A stretch of 64,000 nt of DNA from Ryuthela nishihirai. Its lineage: Eukaryota; Arthropoda; Arachnida; Araneae; Heptathelidae. Positions within the stretch are counted from its first letter, which is position 1, and each line of letters opens with the position of its first letter. Shown here piece after piece: positions 32,796 to 43,868 of the stretch. The DNA lies in NCBI GenBank assembly GCA_038380435.1, contig JAWZYU010000010.1:41326135-41390134 (forward strand), in the 5' to 3' direction. Under the pieces are notes generated by a model that made no database searches, was not told the DNA's origin, and saw only the letters and a program-made list of their open reading frames with translations. Position numbers and translations under genes: made by a program.

Positions 32796-34290
32796 AATCC
32801 GGTAGCCAAATCCGGTTTTTCCTCCTTTGGTAACCAAATCCGGTTTTTCCTCCTTTGGTAGCAAAATCCGGTTTTTCTTTCTATGGTAGTCAAATCCCTT
32901 TTTTCTTCCTTTGCTAGCCATATCCGGTTTTTTCCTTTGGTAAACAAATCCCGTTTTTCTTCCTTTGCTAGCTAAATCCGGTTTTTCTCCCTTTGGAAGT
33001 GAAATCCGATTTTTGGTAGTGAAATCCTGTTTTTCTTCCTTTGGTAGCCAAATCCTGTTTTTCTTCTTTTCGTAGCCAAATCCGGTTTTTCCTCCTTTGG
33101 TAGCAAAATCCGATTTTTCATCCTTTGGTAGCCAAATCCGGTTTTTCTTCTTTCGGTAGCCAAATCCGGTTTTTCCTCCTTTGGTAACCAAATCCGATTT
33201 TTCTTTTGGTTCCCAAATCCGGTTTTTCCTCCTTTGGTAGCCAAATCCGGTTTTTCATCCTTTGGTAGCCAAATCCGGCTTTTCTTCTTTTGGTAGACAA
33301 ATACGGTTTTTCGTTCTTTGGTAGCAAAATCCGGTTTTTCCTGTTTTGGTAGCCAAACCCAGTTTTTCGTCCTTTGGTAGCCAAATCAGGTTTTCTTCCT
33401 TTGGTAACCAAATTTGTTTTTTCTCATTTAACACTCAAATCCGGTTTTTCTTTTTTTGGTAGCCAAATCTGGTTTTTCTTCTTTTGGTAGCCAAATCTGG
33501 TTTTTCTTCTTTTGGTAGCCAAATCCGGTTTTCCGTCCTTTCGTAGCCAAATTCTTTTTTTTTTTGGTAGACAAATTCGATTTTCCTCCTTTGGTACCCA
33601 AATCCGTTTTTTCCTCATTTGGTAGCCAAATCCGGATTTTCTTCCTTTAGTAGCCAAATCCGAATTTTCTTCCTTTAGTAGCCAAACCCTGTTTTTCTTC
33701 CTTTGGTAGCCAAATCCGGTTTTTCCCCCTTTGGTACCCAAATCAGGTTTCTCCAACTTTGGTAGCCAAATCCGGTTTTTCCTCCTTTTGTAGCCAAATC
33801 CGATTTTTCCACCTTTGGTAGCTAAATCCGGTTTTCCATCCTTTGGTAGCCAAATCCGGTTTTTCTTCCTTTGGTAGCCAAATCCGGTTTTTGATCCTTC
33901 GGTAGTCAAATTCGGTTTTTTCAGCCTTTGTTAGTTAAATCCTGTTTTTCTCCCTTTGTTAGCCAAATCCTGTTTTTTCTCATTTGGTAGCAAAATCCGG
34001 TTTTTCTTACTATAGTAGTCAAATCTCGTTTTTCTTCCTTTGCTAGCCAAATCCGGTTCTCTCCTTCGGTAACCAAATCCTGTTTTTCTTCCTTTGGTAG
34101 CCAAATCCGGTTTTTCTTCATTTGGTAGTGAAATCCTGTTTTTCTTCCTTTGGTAGTGAAATCCTGGTTTTCTTCCTTTGGTAGCCAAATCTGGTTTTTC
34201 CTCCTTTGGTAGCAAAATCCGATTTTTCATTCTTTAGTAGCCAAATCCTTTTTGTGTGTGTGTGTAGCCAAATCCTTTTTCCATGCCCCC
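32796..34290. repeat. 28-bp minisatellite, about 50 units
   Basis: Tandem units follow the pattern GGTAGCCAAATCCGGTTTTT plus an eight-base C/T-rich tail, with single-base variants and occasional one-base indels. Each unit contains the dyad TTTGG-TAG-CCAAA. Because 28 is not a multiple of three and the unit has no stop on the minus strand, all three minus frames stay open and read the same 28-residue cycle (GFGYQRKKNRIWLPKEEKPD and so on). These frames (up to 161 residues) are a by-product, with no start context or flanking coding sequence to suggest a gene. Confidence 0.95.
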
Positions 34291-34740
34291 AGGGGAGAAA
34301 AGAAAAATATATATATAAATATATAAACTTTGCTCCAAAAATATAATTCTAATTTTAAAATTAATAATTTTATGTTCCTTCTCAATACTCTCCCCCCCCC
34401 CCCCCACTTAGAGGCCCACCTCTAGCATCCCACATACTTTTTTAAAGCCAGGATAAATACACTAATTCTCACCCCCCCCCCCCCCGACTCCCATCCTTTG
34501 GGAAAAAAATCAAAAAAAAGTAAACACAATTTATGGAAAAAAAATCCGTTTCAAACATATTACTAAACTCTTTCAAAATTTTTTTCCCCTTTTTTCCTTT
34601 TCTTTTCTCACTTTAAAAAAAAAATTACTTATTTTCAAAAAAAACAACGCAATTAATGATAAAAAAAAATCTCATTCTACCATATTACAAATCTCTTTCA
34701 AAGAAAAAAAATTTTTTTTTTCTCATTTCAAAAAAACAAT
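34250..34740. repeat. Low-complexity region: TG, AT, C and A/T tracts
   Basis: A short TG microsatellite (34253-34265), an AT tract (34309-34325), two C runs (34391-34404 and 34471-34485), then A- and T-rich DNA. No gene. Confidence 0.85.
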
Positions 34741-35033
34741 CACACATTACTTTAGCCTCATCAGCTCTCTCCACCCTCCACACCATCTACCATCTACGAC
34801 TTGCTACTCATATAACCTCCCTCCCCTTCCAACATCTTCCATTCAGCCTTTCGGCGGCCTGCGGCCAATTGCCAAATTGTACGGTTGCTGGCCTTTCACT
34901 GTGCCGGATCACTTTTCTGTTGCACATCAGCACCCACTGCCCACTATGGACCTGATGATAAGAGGGCTGAGGCCCCCTTTACAAATAGGTCCAGACTAGA
35001 TGAAGGATGTTTAAGAAGAAGAAGGCCAGCCTC
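34741..35033. other. Unassigned non-coding segment ending in AAG repeats
   Basis: The stretch ending TTAAGAAGAAGAAGG (35007-35021) resembles the 3-prime end of a non-LTR element with a short microsatellite tail, but no coding motif supports a family call. Confidence 0.35.
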
Positions 35034-35541
35034 TACTCGTATCAACTACAAAAACGAACTATACTATTAGAACAAAGTGCAGACACCTATATACATCGAT
35101 ATGCTCCAGGAAACAAAACTACAACATATATTGACTTACATGTTCGCAAGATGATTAAATGTATTAATTTACATATTAATTTGAAAAATTCTGCAAAAGT
35201 ACTAAAAAAAAAAATCAGACCAGAGTTCCTCCAGGTATCGTAAAATGTACTCCTGAACGGAACAAAATACTCATTGAATAACTTTAGGGTCAGCTACCAC
35301 TGTATGCAAATAGCCGTGGGTGGGAGACAGTTTGAAACACTAATTGAAACACATTAAATATTTCTACAGTAAGGCAAAGCATAGTGGGCTAAAATGATTC
35401 CACTGCGCATGGGCAGATCGCTCCTTACAGTTGTTTCTGTGCCTTGTACACCAATTTGCTACGTTCCGCTACGAGTTCAGTTTCGGCAATATTCTGCAGT
35501 GATGCGCCACTTACGCTTGTGCGAAGCTGGCCTTTTTCTGT
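35034..35541 (+). repeat. Tx1-like leader repeat, third copy (inverted, diverged)
   Basis: The reverse complement matches 25411-25898 (for example CTCCAGGAA, CGCAAGATGATTAA, GAATAACTTTAGGGTCAGCT). It goes on past the 490-bp unit into sequence similar to 25330-25410, including TTGAAACACTAATT and AGTAAGGCAAA. It is therefore a detached leader of another Tx1-like copy in plus orientation. Confidence 0.7.
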
Positions 35542-36064
35542 ACTAACTACCCACTTGGAATGAAATCTCTATTTGTACTTTCTCTAGGGAACATGCTTTA
35601 CAACCGAATCGTAGAATTCAATTGCATTCCCCATCTTGAATGAGCTCTGTACACCAGAGACAATAGACGCTAGCTGAAGGAAAGAGTGTTTTAATGTATA
35701 ATTAAAATTTATCTAACTGATGGTAGGATTCTCTTTAAGGACTATAAGTTCTTTTTATACCAAAAGTCATAAATAATAAATTTTCTAATTATCTGTAAAC
35801 CACAAGGTGAAAAGCATACGACAATTAATTCCTTTAGGATAAAACTATTTAGATATAGGTTTTAAGACTAGAAGAAAATGCGACGTTTAGTTATGGTAAA
35901 GAGCGAGTACGATTCCTAAAGTGCTTGTGAGTTACGGTAAAGAGCGATTGATCCCTTGATCTGTGAGAAATGCCTGAAGCATGTAACCAAGACAGTCCTT
36001 GCACGTATGGTTGAACCCGTTCGAGTCGGGGGATTCCCTGATCAGCAATCATAAAGGCTATTGT
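35542..36064. other. Non-coding DNA with the repeat shared with 27.2-28.0 kb
   Basis: Sequence near 35905-36060 is the counterpart of the 27190-27990 repeat words. No open frame of interest. Confidence 0.45.
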
Positions 36065-36260
36065 CGCTGTTTGGAAATTAAAAATCCAGAGTAATAACAG
36101 TCTATAATAAGAACAGCATTACTCTTGTAGTTCCATCAGCATGTACCATCTGCTTCGCGATTCCGGAAGTGGGGACCCCCAGCATCGCTCAGCTTGACTA
36201 TGCGTTTGCATTCTCTATACTTCAACCGTTTCCGTTTCCGCACTTCAACCAAACGCACAG
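36065..36260 (+). repeat. Interspersed repeat R1, copy 3
   Basis: Starts TTTGGAAATTAAAAATCCAG and goes on to CTGCTTCGCGATTC and TTCAACCG, the plus-strand order of the family. Diverged. Confidence 0.55.
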
Positions 36261-36639
36261 AGCGATACGTCTCTCCACGGTTATTTCATACATTACAAAT
36301 AAACCTCAAGACATTCAATCAACACATTACAGCAGTAAGGAAGATTGAAAAGGATAGGGAGAAATGATAGCAAAGTGAAAGAAAACAGTCCTAATGTCAT
36401 TCACCCATTACAAAGGAAAACATATAAAGAACTCTGAAAAGTAACGTAAGCATTCAAATGTAAGAGACAAATGCATCTAATCAGCGAAGAAACAAAAGCT
36501 GGCTGACGAGAGCATACCCGCGTTAAGATCAAAGTGTAGTTTTTTGGAACTTGTTGTCGCCTATTTTCAGGTATTTATTTCTGTAGTGGTAGTTTTTGGG
36601 TTGGACTTTTTGTATTTTGTGTTCTATTTTCAGTTGGAA

Positions 36640-37145
36640 GATAAAGGGATTCTGTGGCGCCATCTGTCGGTGAACTTCATCGTCAGCGACCTCGTGGTTG
36701 GAGGAGATCATCTCTTCTCTGGAGGAGCAGTTTGGAGAGTCCTGCGGCTCCTGTCTCTCAGGCTACGGGGCTGGTCGTTTCACTCTGACCCTACGTAGCG
36801 TTGAGGTCTTTGACAGGATAGTTACGGGAGGATTCACCTTCCAGGAGAAGGTCGTCGCTGTGAAACCCCTCGACTCCAAGGAGAGGCGTCTTTTAGTGCG
36901 CAATGTCCCTTTTGAAATGGTAAAATGCTGTGATTAGTTCCTGCCTTTCCCACTACGGGAAAGTCATTAGCGTTGAGCGTGAGCGATACCTCTTCTTGAG
37001 CGTGAGCATTACCTCTTCTTTTCAGTGGGAAACAGGAAACTGTTACATCAAGATGGAAATGTCTCAGCCTGTTCCTAATTTTATTCAGGCTGGGAGTTTT
37101 CGCTTGATGGTCAACTACTCAGGTATGGCAAGAGCGTGTCGCAGG
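36640..37145 (+). pseudogene. Tx1/L1-type ORF1 fragment (RNA-binding)
   Basis: Three overlapping plus frames read as one decayed protein: EEQFGESCGSCLSGYGAGRF and TLTLRSVEVFDRIV, then RRLLVRNVPFEM, then SCLSHYGKVISVE, then MSQPVPNFIQAGSFRLMVNY and SGMARACRR. The RRLLVRNVPFE and YGKVISVE words are typical of the RNA-recognition-like fold in L1/Tx1 ORF1, and SGMARACRR is where the first zinc knuckle would begin. The frame is lost there, at a SINE family B end fragment (37149-37180). No ORF2 follows. Confidence 0.6.
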
Positions 37146-37148
37146 TAC

Positions 37149-37180
37149 CCTTTCAAGCAGCTGCTTGCCACAGAGGTCCA
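37149..37180 (-). repeat. Family B SINE end fragment
   Basis: CAAGCAGCTGCTTGCCACAG and the following AGGTC match the tail of family B SINEs exactly; the tRNA-like head is absent. It breaks the ORF1 fragment just before its zinc knuckle. Confidence 0.65.
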
Positions 37181-37214
37181 GTTATTGATATGTGGAAGAA
37201 GTTTTTTTTTAATT

Positions 37215-37920
37215 TTAGATTGTATCAGACATGTTAGATTGACGTTATCAGAATTAAAACCATCAACTGAACGCATGATGGAAAGCTATTTGGCCAGAAT
37301 GTGTAAAAAGCAAAGATCCGGTATCCCCAAATACGACTGAATATCCTAATATCATCACTTTAGCACATGCAGTTGGTGAAGAAGGATTCGATGATTTATC
37401 GCTAGCGGACATTGGTGAATGCTAGTTGACAAAGCTCTTAGCGAAGATGAAATAATAGAAGTTGTCCTTGAGACTTCTGATGAAAAAGAAAAAAACGTGA
37501 TGGTGATGAAGAGGTTCCACTCACTGCAGGTTTAATTAAAGAAGGGCTTCAAATGGCTATAAATTGGAAAGTCATTTTCTTACACATGATCCCATTGCCG
37601 AATGAGCTGAGCAATTTAAACGTGAAGTCATATATGGCGCGTTATCAAGAATTATACAAAGATCTATTCAAAGCAGGATCTCAACGATTGATTACAGAGT
37701 TCGTTGTCACTCTCAACTAATCGAACTTCAGAATCACTGGAAACAAGTGATAATTTGGTTCCCCATTCCACAGAGAGAATTTCACCATTGGAGTATGAAC
37801 ACGACGGCCAAAATGTTTCAAGCGGTGAAATTGATTTAATTCCAGTCTTATGCAAACGAATGCGTCTATTGTCAGAAATTGACAACGAAAAAAATCTAGT
37901 TAATAAGCATATGTAAATCA
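37215..37920 (+). pseudogene. Tigger/pogo-like transposase, C-terminal remnant
   Basis: Plus-strand frames give NIITLAHAVGEEGFDDLSLA (37350-37410), then DKALSEDEIIEVVLETSDEK (37432-37492), then EEVPLTAGLIKEGLQMAI (37510-37562) and HFLTHDPIAE. This order (a GFDD block, an acidic D/E-rich block, then LT.G...GL) matches the region after the DDE catalytic domain in Tigger/pogo-type Tc1-mariner transposases. The catalytic domain itself is missing, and frame changes separate the blocks. The final frame (37704-37916) may be the acidic tail. Confidence 0.65.
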
Positions 37921-38888
37921 TATTTTTCTACACTTTTGTATTCTTGAATTAGTGGCATATTATTTTCTTTATGAAGAATAATTTACTTTATATTATTAAT
38001 TATTTTTATAAGTTTATAAAATAAGAAATGTGTTTAAATTAATAAAAAACAAATAAAGATTTAATTAAATATTTTGATACGATTTGTTTGAAAACAACTT
38101 ATTATTTATACTATGATTTCACGTGTGGAACCAATCTTCAATTTTTTATATGCACTGTATTTTTTTTACACGGGTTTTTTTTCGCACATTTTTATCGGGA
38201 AAACAGAATTTGGTGTATATTATTTTTGCGAACAACGAACAGTGCTGTAAGTGTCGGTGATTGTGAGTTGCCGATTGCTGCAAGTTCAAAACCAGTACTA
38301 ATTTATTGCAGTTTGTAACTCGACCAACAGATGGAAGCACCTACTTCTATCTGTCTCGCTTCCTTCAGTACAACATACTCTTATACTGTTGGAAGCAAAT
38401 AGCTTTTATCTAACAAACAAAGAATTTACTCCGCGTGGCCGCATTCGGAAAAGTTTCCCCATAATTGATCTAAACCCTCTAAAACTGCGTTAATGTCAGA
38501 TCAAAGAGTGAGCATATTAGAGGAGAGAGATTATTGTAAAATCGGCTGGAGGTGAACACAATAAGTGAATGCTTGAAATAAGCCATGTCGCAGATTTCAA
38601 TAAATGATGGGCAGGTAGCCGACTGATTTTAATAAAGGATGCCCTCATGGCCGAATGGTTGGCTACTGATCATAAAGGATAAGTGTCGGTAGACAATTAT
38701 TTTCGTGAGTCAGCGTGTCTCTATTGGGTGAAGTTCATTATTCTTCATGGAAAGGTTGTTGAAAATAATCCAAGAAGCACTATCGCTCCAACCTGGAGGC
38801 GGCTTTTGCTCTACCCCACCTGATGACGAATTTGCCAATAAACTAACGACTCAAAGCAGCTGTTTGGCACTTAAAAATAGGTGTTAAT
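37921..38888. other. AT-rich non-coding DNA with a tRNA-like SINE head fragment
   Basis: CTCATGGCCGAATGGTTGGC (38644) followed by TACTGATCATAAAGGATAAG resembles the class II tRNA-like head of family B SINEs joined to the ATCATAAAGG repeat word. Nothing coding. Confidence 0.45.
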
Positions 38889-39226
38889 TTGTTCTTAAAT
38901 TTCGCCTAACAAATTTTTTTAGTTTTATTCACATATCTTTGGTTTAATGATATATTTCACCAGTAGATTTGAGACTATAGATGGACCAAGACCTTTAAGC
39001 TATTAAGGCTGTAATGAGCTAAACTGTATTTAACATGAACTTAAGGAATTGAAAAAGGTTTATTTAATAATCGACAGATGTTACGTACTGTGAAAATTAT
39101 TTCGTACACTGAAGTAGGCAGCGCCGTCTTTTGGTGAAATTAATAATTAAATGGTCATTCCCGAAATTTTTTAGAAACCATTAAGTTATAAACACCGTCA
39201 TTGTTCTTTTATCCCAAAAGAGTAAA
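38889..39226. repeat. Interspersed repeat Y, copy 2
   Basis: Nearly identical to 16750-17087 across about 338 bp, in the same orientation, 22 kb away. The divergence is low (scattered single-base changes such as CGCCATC against CGCCGTC). Confidence 0.85.
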
Positions 39227-39400
39227 TCTGTTTGGAAATTAAAGTCTAAAAACCCATTATTTATCTAAAAAATAGCGAGAATTCTTAGTGGTTCCATTAT
39301 AGGTACAAACTGCTTCGCGATTCTAAAGAGTTCTTCGAATCACTCCGCTAGACCTTTGCTTCTCAGAACTTCAACCGCCGAAAAAACGAAACACGAAAAT
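39222..39400 (+). repeat. Interspersed repeat R1, copy 4
   Basis: TTTGGAAATTAAAGTCTAAA, then CCCATTATTTAT, AAATAGCGAGAATTCT, CTGCTTCGCGATTC and CTTCAACCGCCGA, in family order. Confidence 0.7.
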
Positions 39401-39416
39401 TTTCAGTGACATTTTG

Positions 39417-39790
39417 TCACTGAAAATTTAACACTGAAATAGGTTTCCAATCATTAACAGAAAAATTACACCCATCAGATCGCTTTCCTAATAGGGCAAT
39501 CTTTGCCCTTCTCGTGTTGGAAGACATTTCTCCGTCGGCGATAAGCCGATTAAACAGATTATCCAGTGGAACTTGAAGCTGGCCAGCAAAGGATATATGG
39601 CTTGATGGGAAAGTCGTCTGTTCCAGCTGCACTTCATTTTCTTTATTGCATTATCCACTTCTTGTGCGGCAATGGGTTCATCTAATAAATTCTTCTCATC
39701 ATCAGAAATTTTTGGGCAATCTTGTACCCAATCAAACATGTCATATTCATTTAATGAGTCTGAGCAAAACAATTCTTCGAAAAATTTACA
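39417..39790 (-). mobile_element. Tx1-like ORF2 fragment
   Basis: The minus strand reads MFDWVQDCPKISDDEKNLLD and EPIAAQEVDNAIKKMK (39772-39640), then TRRAKIALLGKRSDGCNFSV and NDWKPISVLN (39520-39420). The same blocks, in the same order, are at 18990-18690. It is a short dead copy of the pre-reverse-transcriptase region. Confidence 0.75.
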
Positions 39791-40307
39791 AAAAACCCTT
39801 TTGAGATCTCAAAACCATTTGCATGCTGTTAAACATATGAAATAAAATTATTATTTAAAAAAAAAAGGCAGAAATGCAACAGTTTTGAAACGAAAAGCCA
39901 GCCACAAAAATAAAATAGCTGCTTGAGAATAACGAAAAATATAACTTAGAATTTTAGAATGACAATCTTAATGTTATTTTTTAACTAACGTGTTTTCGAA
40001 AGAATAAAATTTGGTTTGTGGGTCGAAAACCACAAATATGCTATAAATTACGATGGGCGTTGGCAGAATTTATTTCAATGGGGGAGGCAGAAATAGTTTT
40101 AAAAGAGCAAAAAAGCAAATCAGTGTTTCAAATAGAAATGCTTATGTCCAGCCGTTCGTTAATAAGCGCAGTTGCGAAAACAGCAATCATATACCATAAT
40201 ACAACCGAATATGCCGGAAAACAAGACGAAAAAAGGGAAACTTATTATGGAAAATATATGTCAAAGTAGTAAAGAATCACAGGATGTGTCCTGTAGACAT
40301 AGAACTC
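39791..40307. other. AT-rich non-coding DNA
   Basis: An 83-residue plus frame (40018-40269) has no recognised domain or context. Confidence 0.4.
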
Positions 40308-40772
40308 ATGAAATAATAAGCTAAAAAATTGTTTGTTTTGCCGTGGGCGGCGGAATTCGAATCCACCACATCTCCTGAAAACATGCCAGTTATGCTAACC
40401 ATGACACCATCATCGCTTCTGGAAACATGCCACTTATGCTAACCCCTATACACCATCATCGGATACCGTTTTTTCAGCTGGTGTGACATACTAAAAACTT
40501 TCTGCATATTTCATTTGATTCGCACAGTGGCTTATGAAGAAAGCATACATGTGGCTTATGAAGAAAGCATACATTAAATTTACAATCTGAAACTTCACAG
40601 TCTATATAAAGAAAGCTCCATTTCAGTGATTCCAAAAGTGAATGCCATGAAATGCCTTTCGGCCGTAGGGGAGAAGGCCCCCAATGCCATCGGCATGCTT
40701 CTAGAAGACGTAAGTTCGAATTCCACTCACGACAAAATCAATTTTTTTCAGCTTATTATTTCATATATGTAA
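40308..40772. repeat. Inverted pair of tRNA-like repeats
   Basis: 40308-40386 and 40693-40772 are imperfect inverted copies: GAAATAATAAGCTAAAAAAT against TTTTTTTCAGCTTATTATTTC, GCGGCGGAATTCGAATCC against AAGTTCGAATTCCACTC. Each contains a T-arm-like TTCGAAT core. Between them lies a 53-bp tandem duplication (AACATGCCAGTTATGCTAAC and AACATGCCACTTATGCTAAC, 40380-40460). Confidence 0.65.
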
Positions 40773-42571
40773 AAGTTTTTTTTTCCCACGTTTAAAAATA
40801 AATTTAAATAATATGATTTCATAAACAAAAGCCAGCATTACATTTCGTTAAGGAAAACGCATTTTTTCCCCCACGCCATGCCGTTGCCAATACAAACTAC
40901 ATTTGTTTAAAATCTGAAAAATATTATTGACAAGAGGGAAAAATTTCACTTTCAACTCACTTCATTTAAAAAGCATTGTAGTTAACTGTGCTATCATTAC
41001 AACTGTGATTTGCTAATTTAACAGCAAACAGACAAAATGAGTATCCAAATATTACCGAATTAAAATAATTATTTTATTGTTATTTGTGTCGTCATAATTA
41101 CGAAGAAATGTTTTCAAACTTTTGGAGAAACTGACAGGCTCCTCTCAGATTTCTATGGCAAATAGCTGCTTGAGGGGGACATTATTTATTTATATTTTTA
41201 TGTATGTATGAGAAAATCAGAGTCATGTATGTTCATAGTCTCATATGATCTTGAAAGAGATTGGCAAGGGATGCTGTAGCGTCCCGAGTCTCATAGAAGT
41301 GAGACTTTTATTGAATAATTCTTATCTTACACGTTATGTAATTGTCGCATTGGATGTTACGTGGAACGCTAGCTTCACATAGTATTGTTTGTGAGAGGCC
41401 ATTAACAGAGGCAAAACAATATTAAACTATTTATATTTGATGATTTTTTCAAGAAATTTTTTAAAAACTTATGGAAAGGAGTGGGAAACGCTAAACTGCA
41501 GTGAAAATCCAATCTCTTTGTTGGCCCTCCCTTTTACATTTTTTCGGCTCGAGTGTGTTTCTTGCCCCCCTCCTCTTTTTTGTAGATTTGGGACTGTGTG
41601 ACACCATGTAAATTACATATTCGTTATCGAGCGCTTTTCAAGAATTGTATAAATATAACTTTATACACGAATACACTATATAAATATAACTCACACAGAA
41701 TTTATATATTGCACATAAATGCATATTAAAAGTGGCCTGCAAGCAAGTAAACTCACTGTGAAAGAACATTTTCAAACTTATAATAAAAATATAGACCGTG
41801 TTCTACAATGACCCAAGAACTGCCGCAGTCGTTGTTAAGGATGTCGACTTTTTTTATACGAAACTATCAGCGACTCTGGCAGAAGTTCCACGGAATTGCG
41901 GGAAAACAAATTTTAAGCGGAAAGTACCAAATTAAAGCTTTGAAATATTCGAAAAAAAAGGTTGAAAATAAGTTTTTTTTTTTCGCAGATCGTGGTCTCC
42001 TGCTTTTGCTGCACTGTGAAAAGAAAATATCCCTCCGCCTCTGCCTTTAAGTGTTGCAGTAAACATTCCTATTGCGCGTGGTTTGCCAGGTATGCAGACC
42101 TCGTTTTGAGCAGGATTTCCTCTGCTGAAGTGCTCCTTTCAAGTCTTTGCAGCAAGCAGATGCTGAGGGACTATTATTTCACTTATATTTATTACATTAA
42201 TAAAAAAAAACCCACTAAGTTAAAAAAAAAATCACATTTTCATAGGGCTATTCATTTCAGTAATTCTATTTGATTGTAAAAATCTTGCTTCGTTTTCTGT
42301 TTTCTCATCTAGAATTTAATGTTTTGATACGCACTGACTGGTTGTTTCTATAACTTCCCAAAGATGGCGCCACATTTCAAACTGAACGTACGAACTTGTG
42401 CTTAAATTTTCTTAGGTTTTATTCACAGTTCGAAAACTAAGTTATAGTCAAAAATTTAAGTGCAACATAATTTAAATTATATGGTTACTAAATTATATAT
42501 TTTATGTAATCATTAACTTAGTTTTTATTACAATATCCTGTATTTACTAATATAAGAATGCTTTGCTTCGC
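40773..42571. other. Long non-coding stretch with SINE family B scraps
   Basis: 41128-41175 carries the family B tail (CTGACAGGCTCCTCTCAGAT and AGCTGCTTGAGGGG) without its head. 42090-42170 is a more diverged piece. Open frames of 80-103 residues at 41808-42273 have no domain and overlap T runs. Confidence 0.5.
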
Positions 42572-42643
42572 GGCTCGTTGGTCTAGGGGTATGATTCTCG
42601 CTTAGGGTGCGAGAGGTCCCGGGTTCAAATCCCGGACGAGCCC
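42572..42643 (+). tRNA. tRNA-Pro (AGG)
   Basis: The 72-base sequence folds as a complete tRNA. The acceptor GGCTCGT pairs with ACGAGCC, with discriminator C (CCA is not encoded). The D-arm contains GGTCTAGGGGTATGATT. The anticodon stem CTCGC/GCGAG encloses the loop TTAGGGT with anticodon AGG. The T-arm CCCGG/CCGGG encloses TTCAAAT. An eight-T run directly after (from 42647) is a Pol III terminator. The B box is GGTTCAAATCC. Unlike the SINE heads, every stem is intact, there is no SINE body, and no target duplication is seen, so I take this as a functional host gene. Confidence 0.95.
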
Positions 42644-42645
42644 AG

Positions 42646-42654
42646 TTTTTTTTT
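42646..42654 (+). terminator. Pol III T-run terminator of tRNA-Pro
   Basis: A run of eight T residues starts three bases after the tRNA end, the expected RNA polymerase III stop signal. Confidence 0.85.
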
Positions 42655-43228
42655 CAATTTTAAACATTCGTATAAAAGAGTCCGAATCCAGTCACAAAAT
42701 TATGAATGTTTTATGAATGCAACGGAAGGAAAGAAAAAGTTTCGAATTCTTTTTCTTCTCCTAATTCTTTTTACTGTTTAATTTATTGTTTGTTCATTGA
42801 CATACAAAACATTTTTTTTTTGCAAACTTCTAGAAGTTGAACAAATTCCGTAGAGGAAACAGGTTTTAAATTTTCTTGATCTACCTTTTCTAATGGCGTT
42901 AATTATCGTTAATTCAGAAGCATTGATTACAATATTAAAATGAAAATTTCTTTTAGGTAGGGCCGGGGGGGGGGGCGAAAGTAAGACGACCTCTATACTT
43001 CTAATCAGGGCCTTGGCTAGGCATGAGTGATCGCCAGGGGGCGCCCAAGTCGTTTATTAGATATGGATTTAAAAATATATGTTTAGAGTAGACAAAAATT
43101 TTTTATAACATAATAGACAATAATTGCAATTATGATAAAAAAAAACTAAATTTTTTATGCTTAAATTTCTTTTCACCAGGTATCATATATTCACTGTTGC
43201 GCTGACCCTGTTTCTAATCCATCTTAAT
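42655..43228. other. Non-coding DNA with a G-run
   Basis: GGGCCGGGGGGGGGGGCG at 42961 and CAGGGCCTTGGCTAGGCATG at 43007 resemble the G-run segment near 12400-12440, so they may be ends of one repeat. No gene. Confidence 0.4.
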
Positions 43229-43400
43229 GCAGAGAAAATAAATTTCCCCTCAAGCAGCTGCTTGCCAGAGATCCTGTCAATTTACACGCCAGAGTAGGTC
43301 TCTGAGGATGGTGGGACCTCAGCAGAAAAGCAACTTGGGGTTCGAACCCAGATCCCTTAGATCAATAGCCAAGCACGCTGACCACTCGTCCACGGAATAA
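43229..43400 (-). mobile_element. Family B SINE, slightly truncated
   Basis: Minus orientation. TCAAGCAGCTGCTTGCCAGA at the left, GGGGTTCGAACCCAGATCCC (B box) and a head near 43374 are present, with short deletions in the body compared with 31697-31898. Confidence 0.8.
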
Positions 43401-43420
43401 TAATAAAAATAAATAATAAA

Positions 43421-43600
43421 TACCCCCTCAAGCAGCTGCTTGCCACAGAGGTCTGACAGGAGCCTGTCAGTTTATATGCCACAGTAGAAGATCTGAGAGG
43501 ATGGCAGGACCTCAGCAGAAAAAACACACATACCATGCCTTACCCGGGGCTCGAACCCAGGTCCCGTAGATCACAAGCCAAGCGTGCTAACCAAGCAGTG
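43421..43600 (-). mobile_element. Family B SINE, second copy in tandem orientation
   Basis: Same strand as the preceding copy and about 20 bp away, but closer to the family consensus in the body (GACAGGAGCCTGTCAG intact). The tRNA-like head is cut at GCTAACCAAGCAG. The two differ too much for a recent tandem duplication, so they are separate insertions. Confidence 0.8.
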
Positions 43601-43868
43601 AATAATTCTGTAGTTAGGTTTGCACGTTTGCCAGAATAATCCGAACCTTGAGAGGCTTTTGACACGCAGATTGTCTTCAAACTTTATTAGTTGCACAAAT
43701 CTGTGCCAAACGGAGACAAAGTTTACGAGAGATAAGGGAAAAAATAATATATATATTTTTTAAGTTTGGAGAAGGGCGAAGATAATGGTCCCAACAGTGA
43801 CAGTTTCGTTCTGTCAGAACAACAGAAGGCAACCCTCATGTTTAGCAGGATTTCCTCTGCTGAGGTGT

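Noticed and set aside
32787..34230. Series of K/E-rich open frames (97-161 residues) as a repetitive protein gene
   Set aside because: They arise from a 28-bp tandem repeat that lacks stops in every minus frame; frames break at unit indels, and there is no start context or flanking coding sequence.
32796..34290. CRISPR array
   Set aside because: Repeats are directly tandem with no unique spacers, in a eukaryotic genome.
41808..42273. Open frames of 80 and 103 residues as host exons
   Set aside because: No domain, no splice context, and they cross poly-T and A tracts and a SINE scrap.
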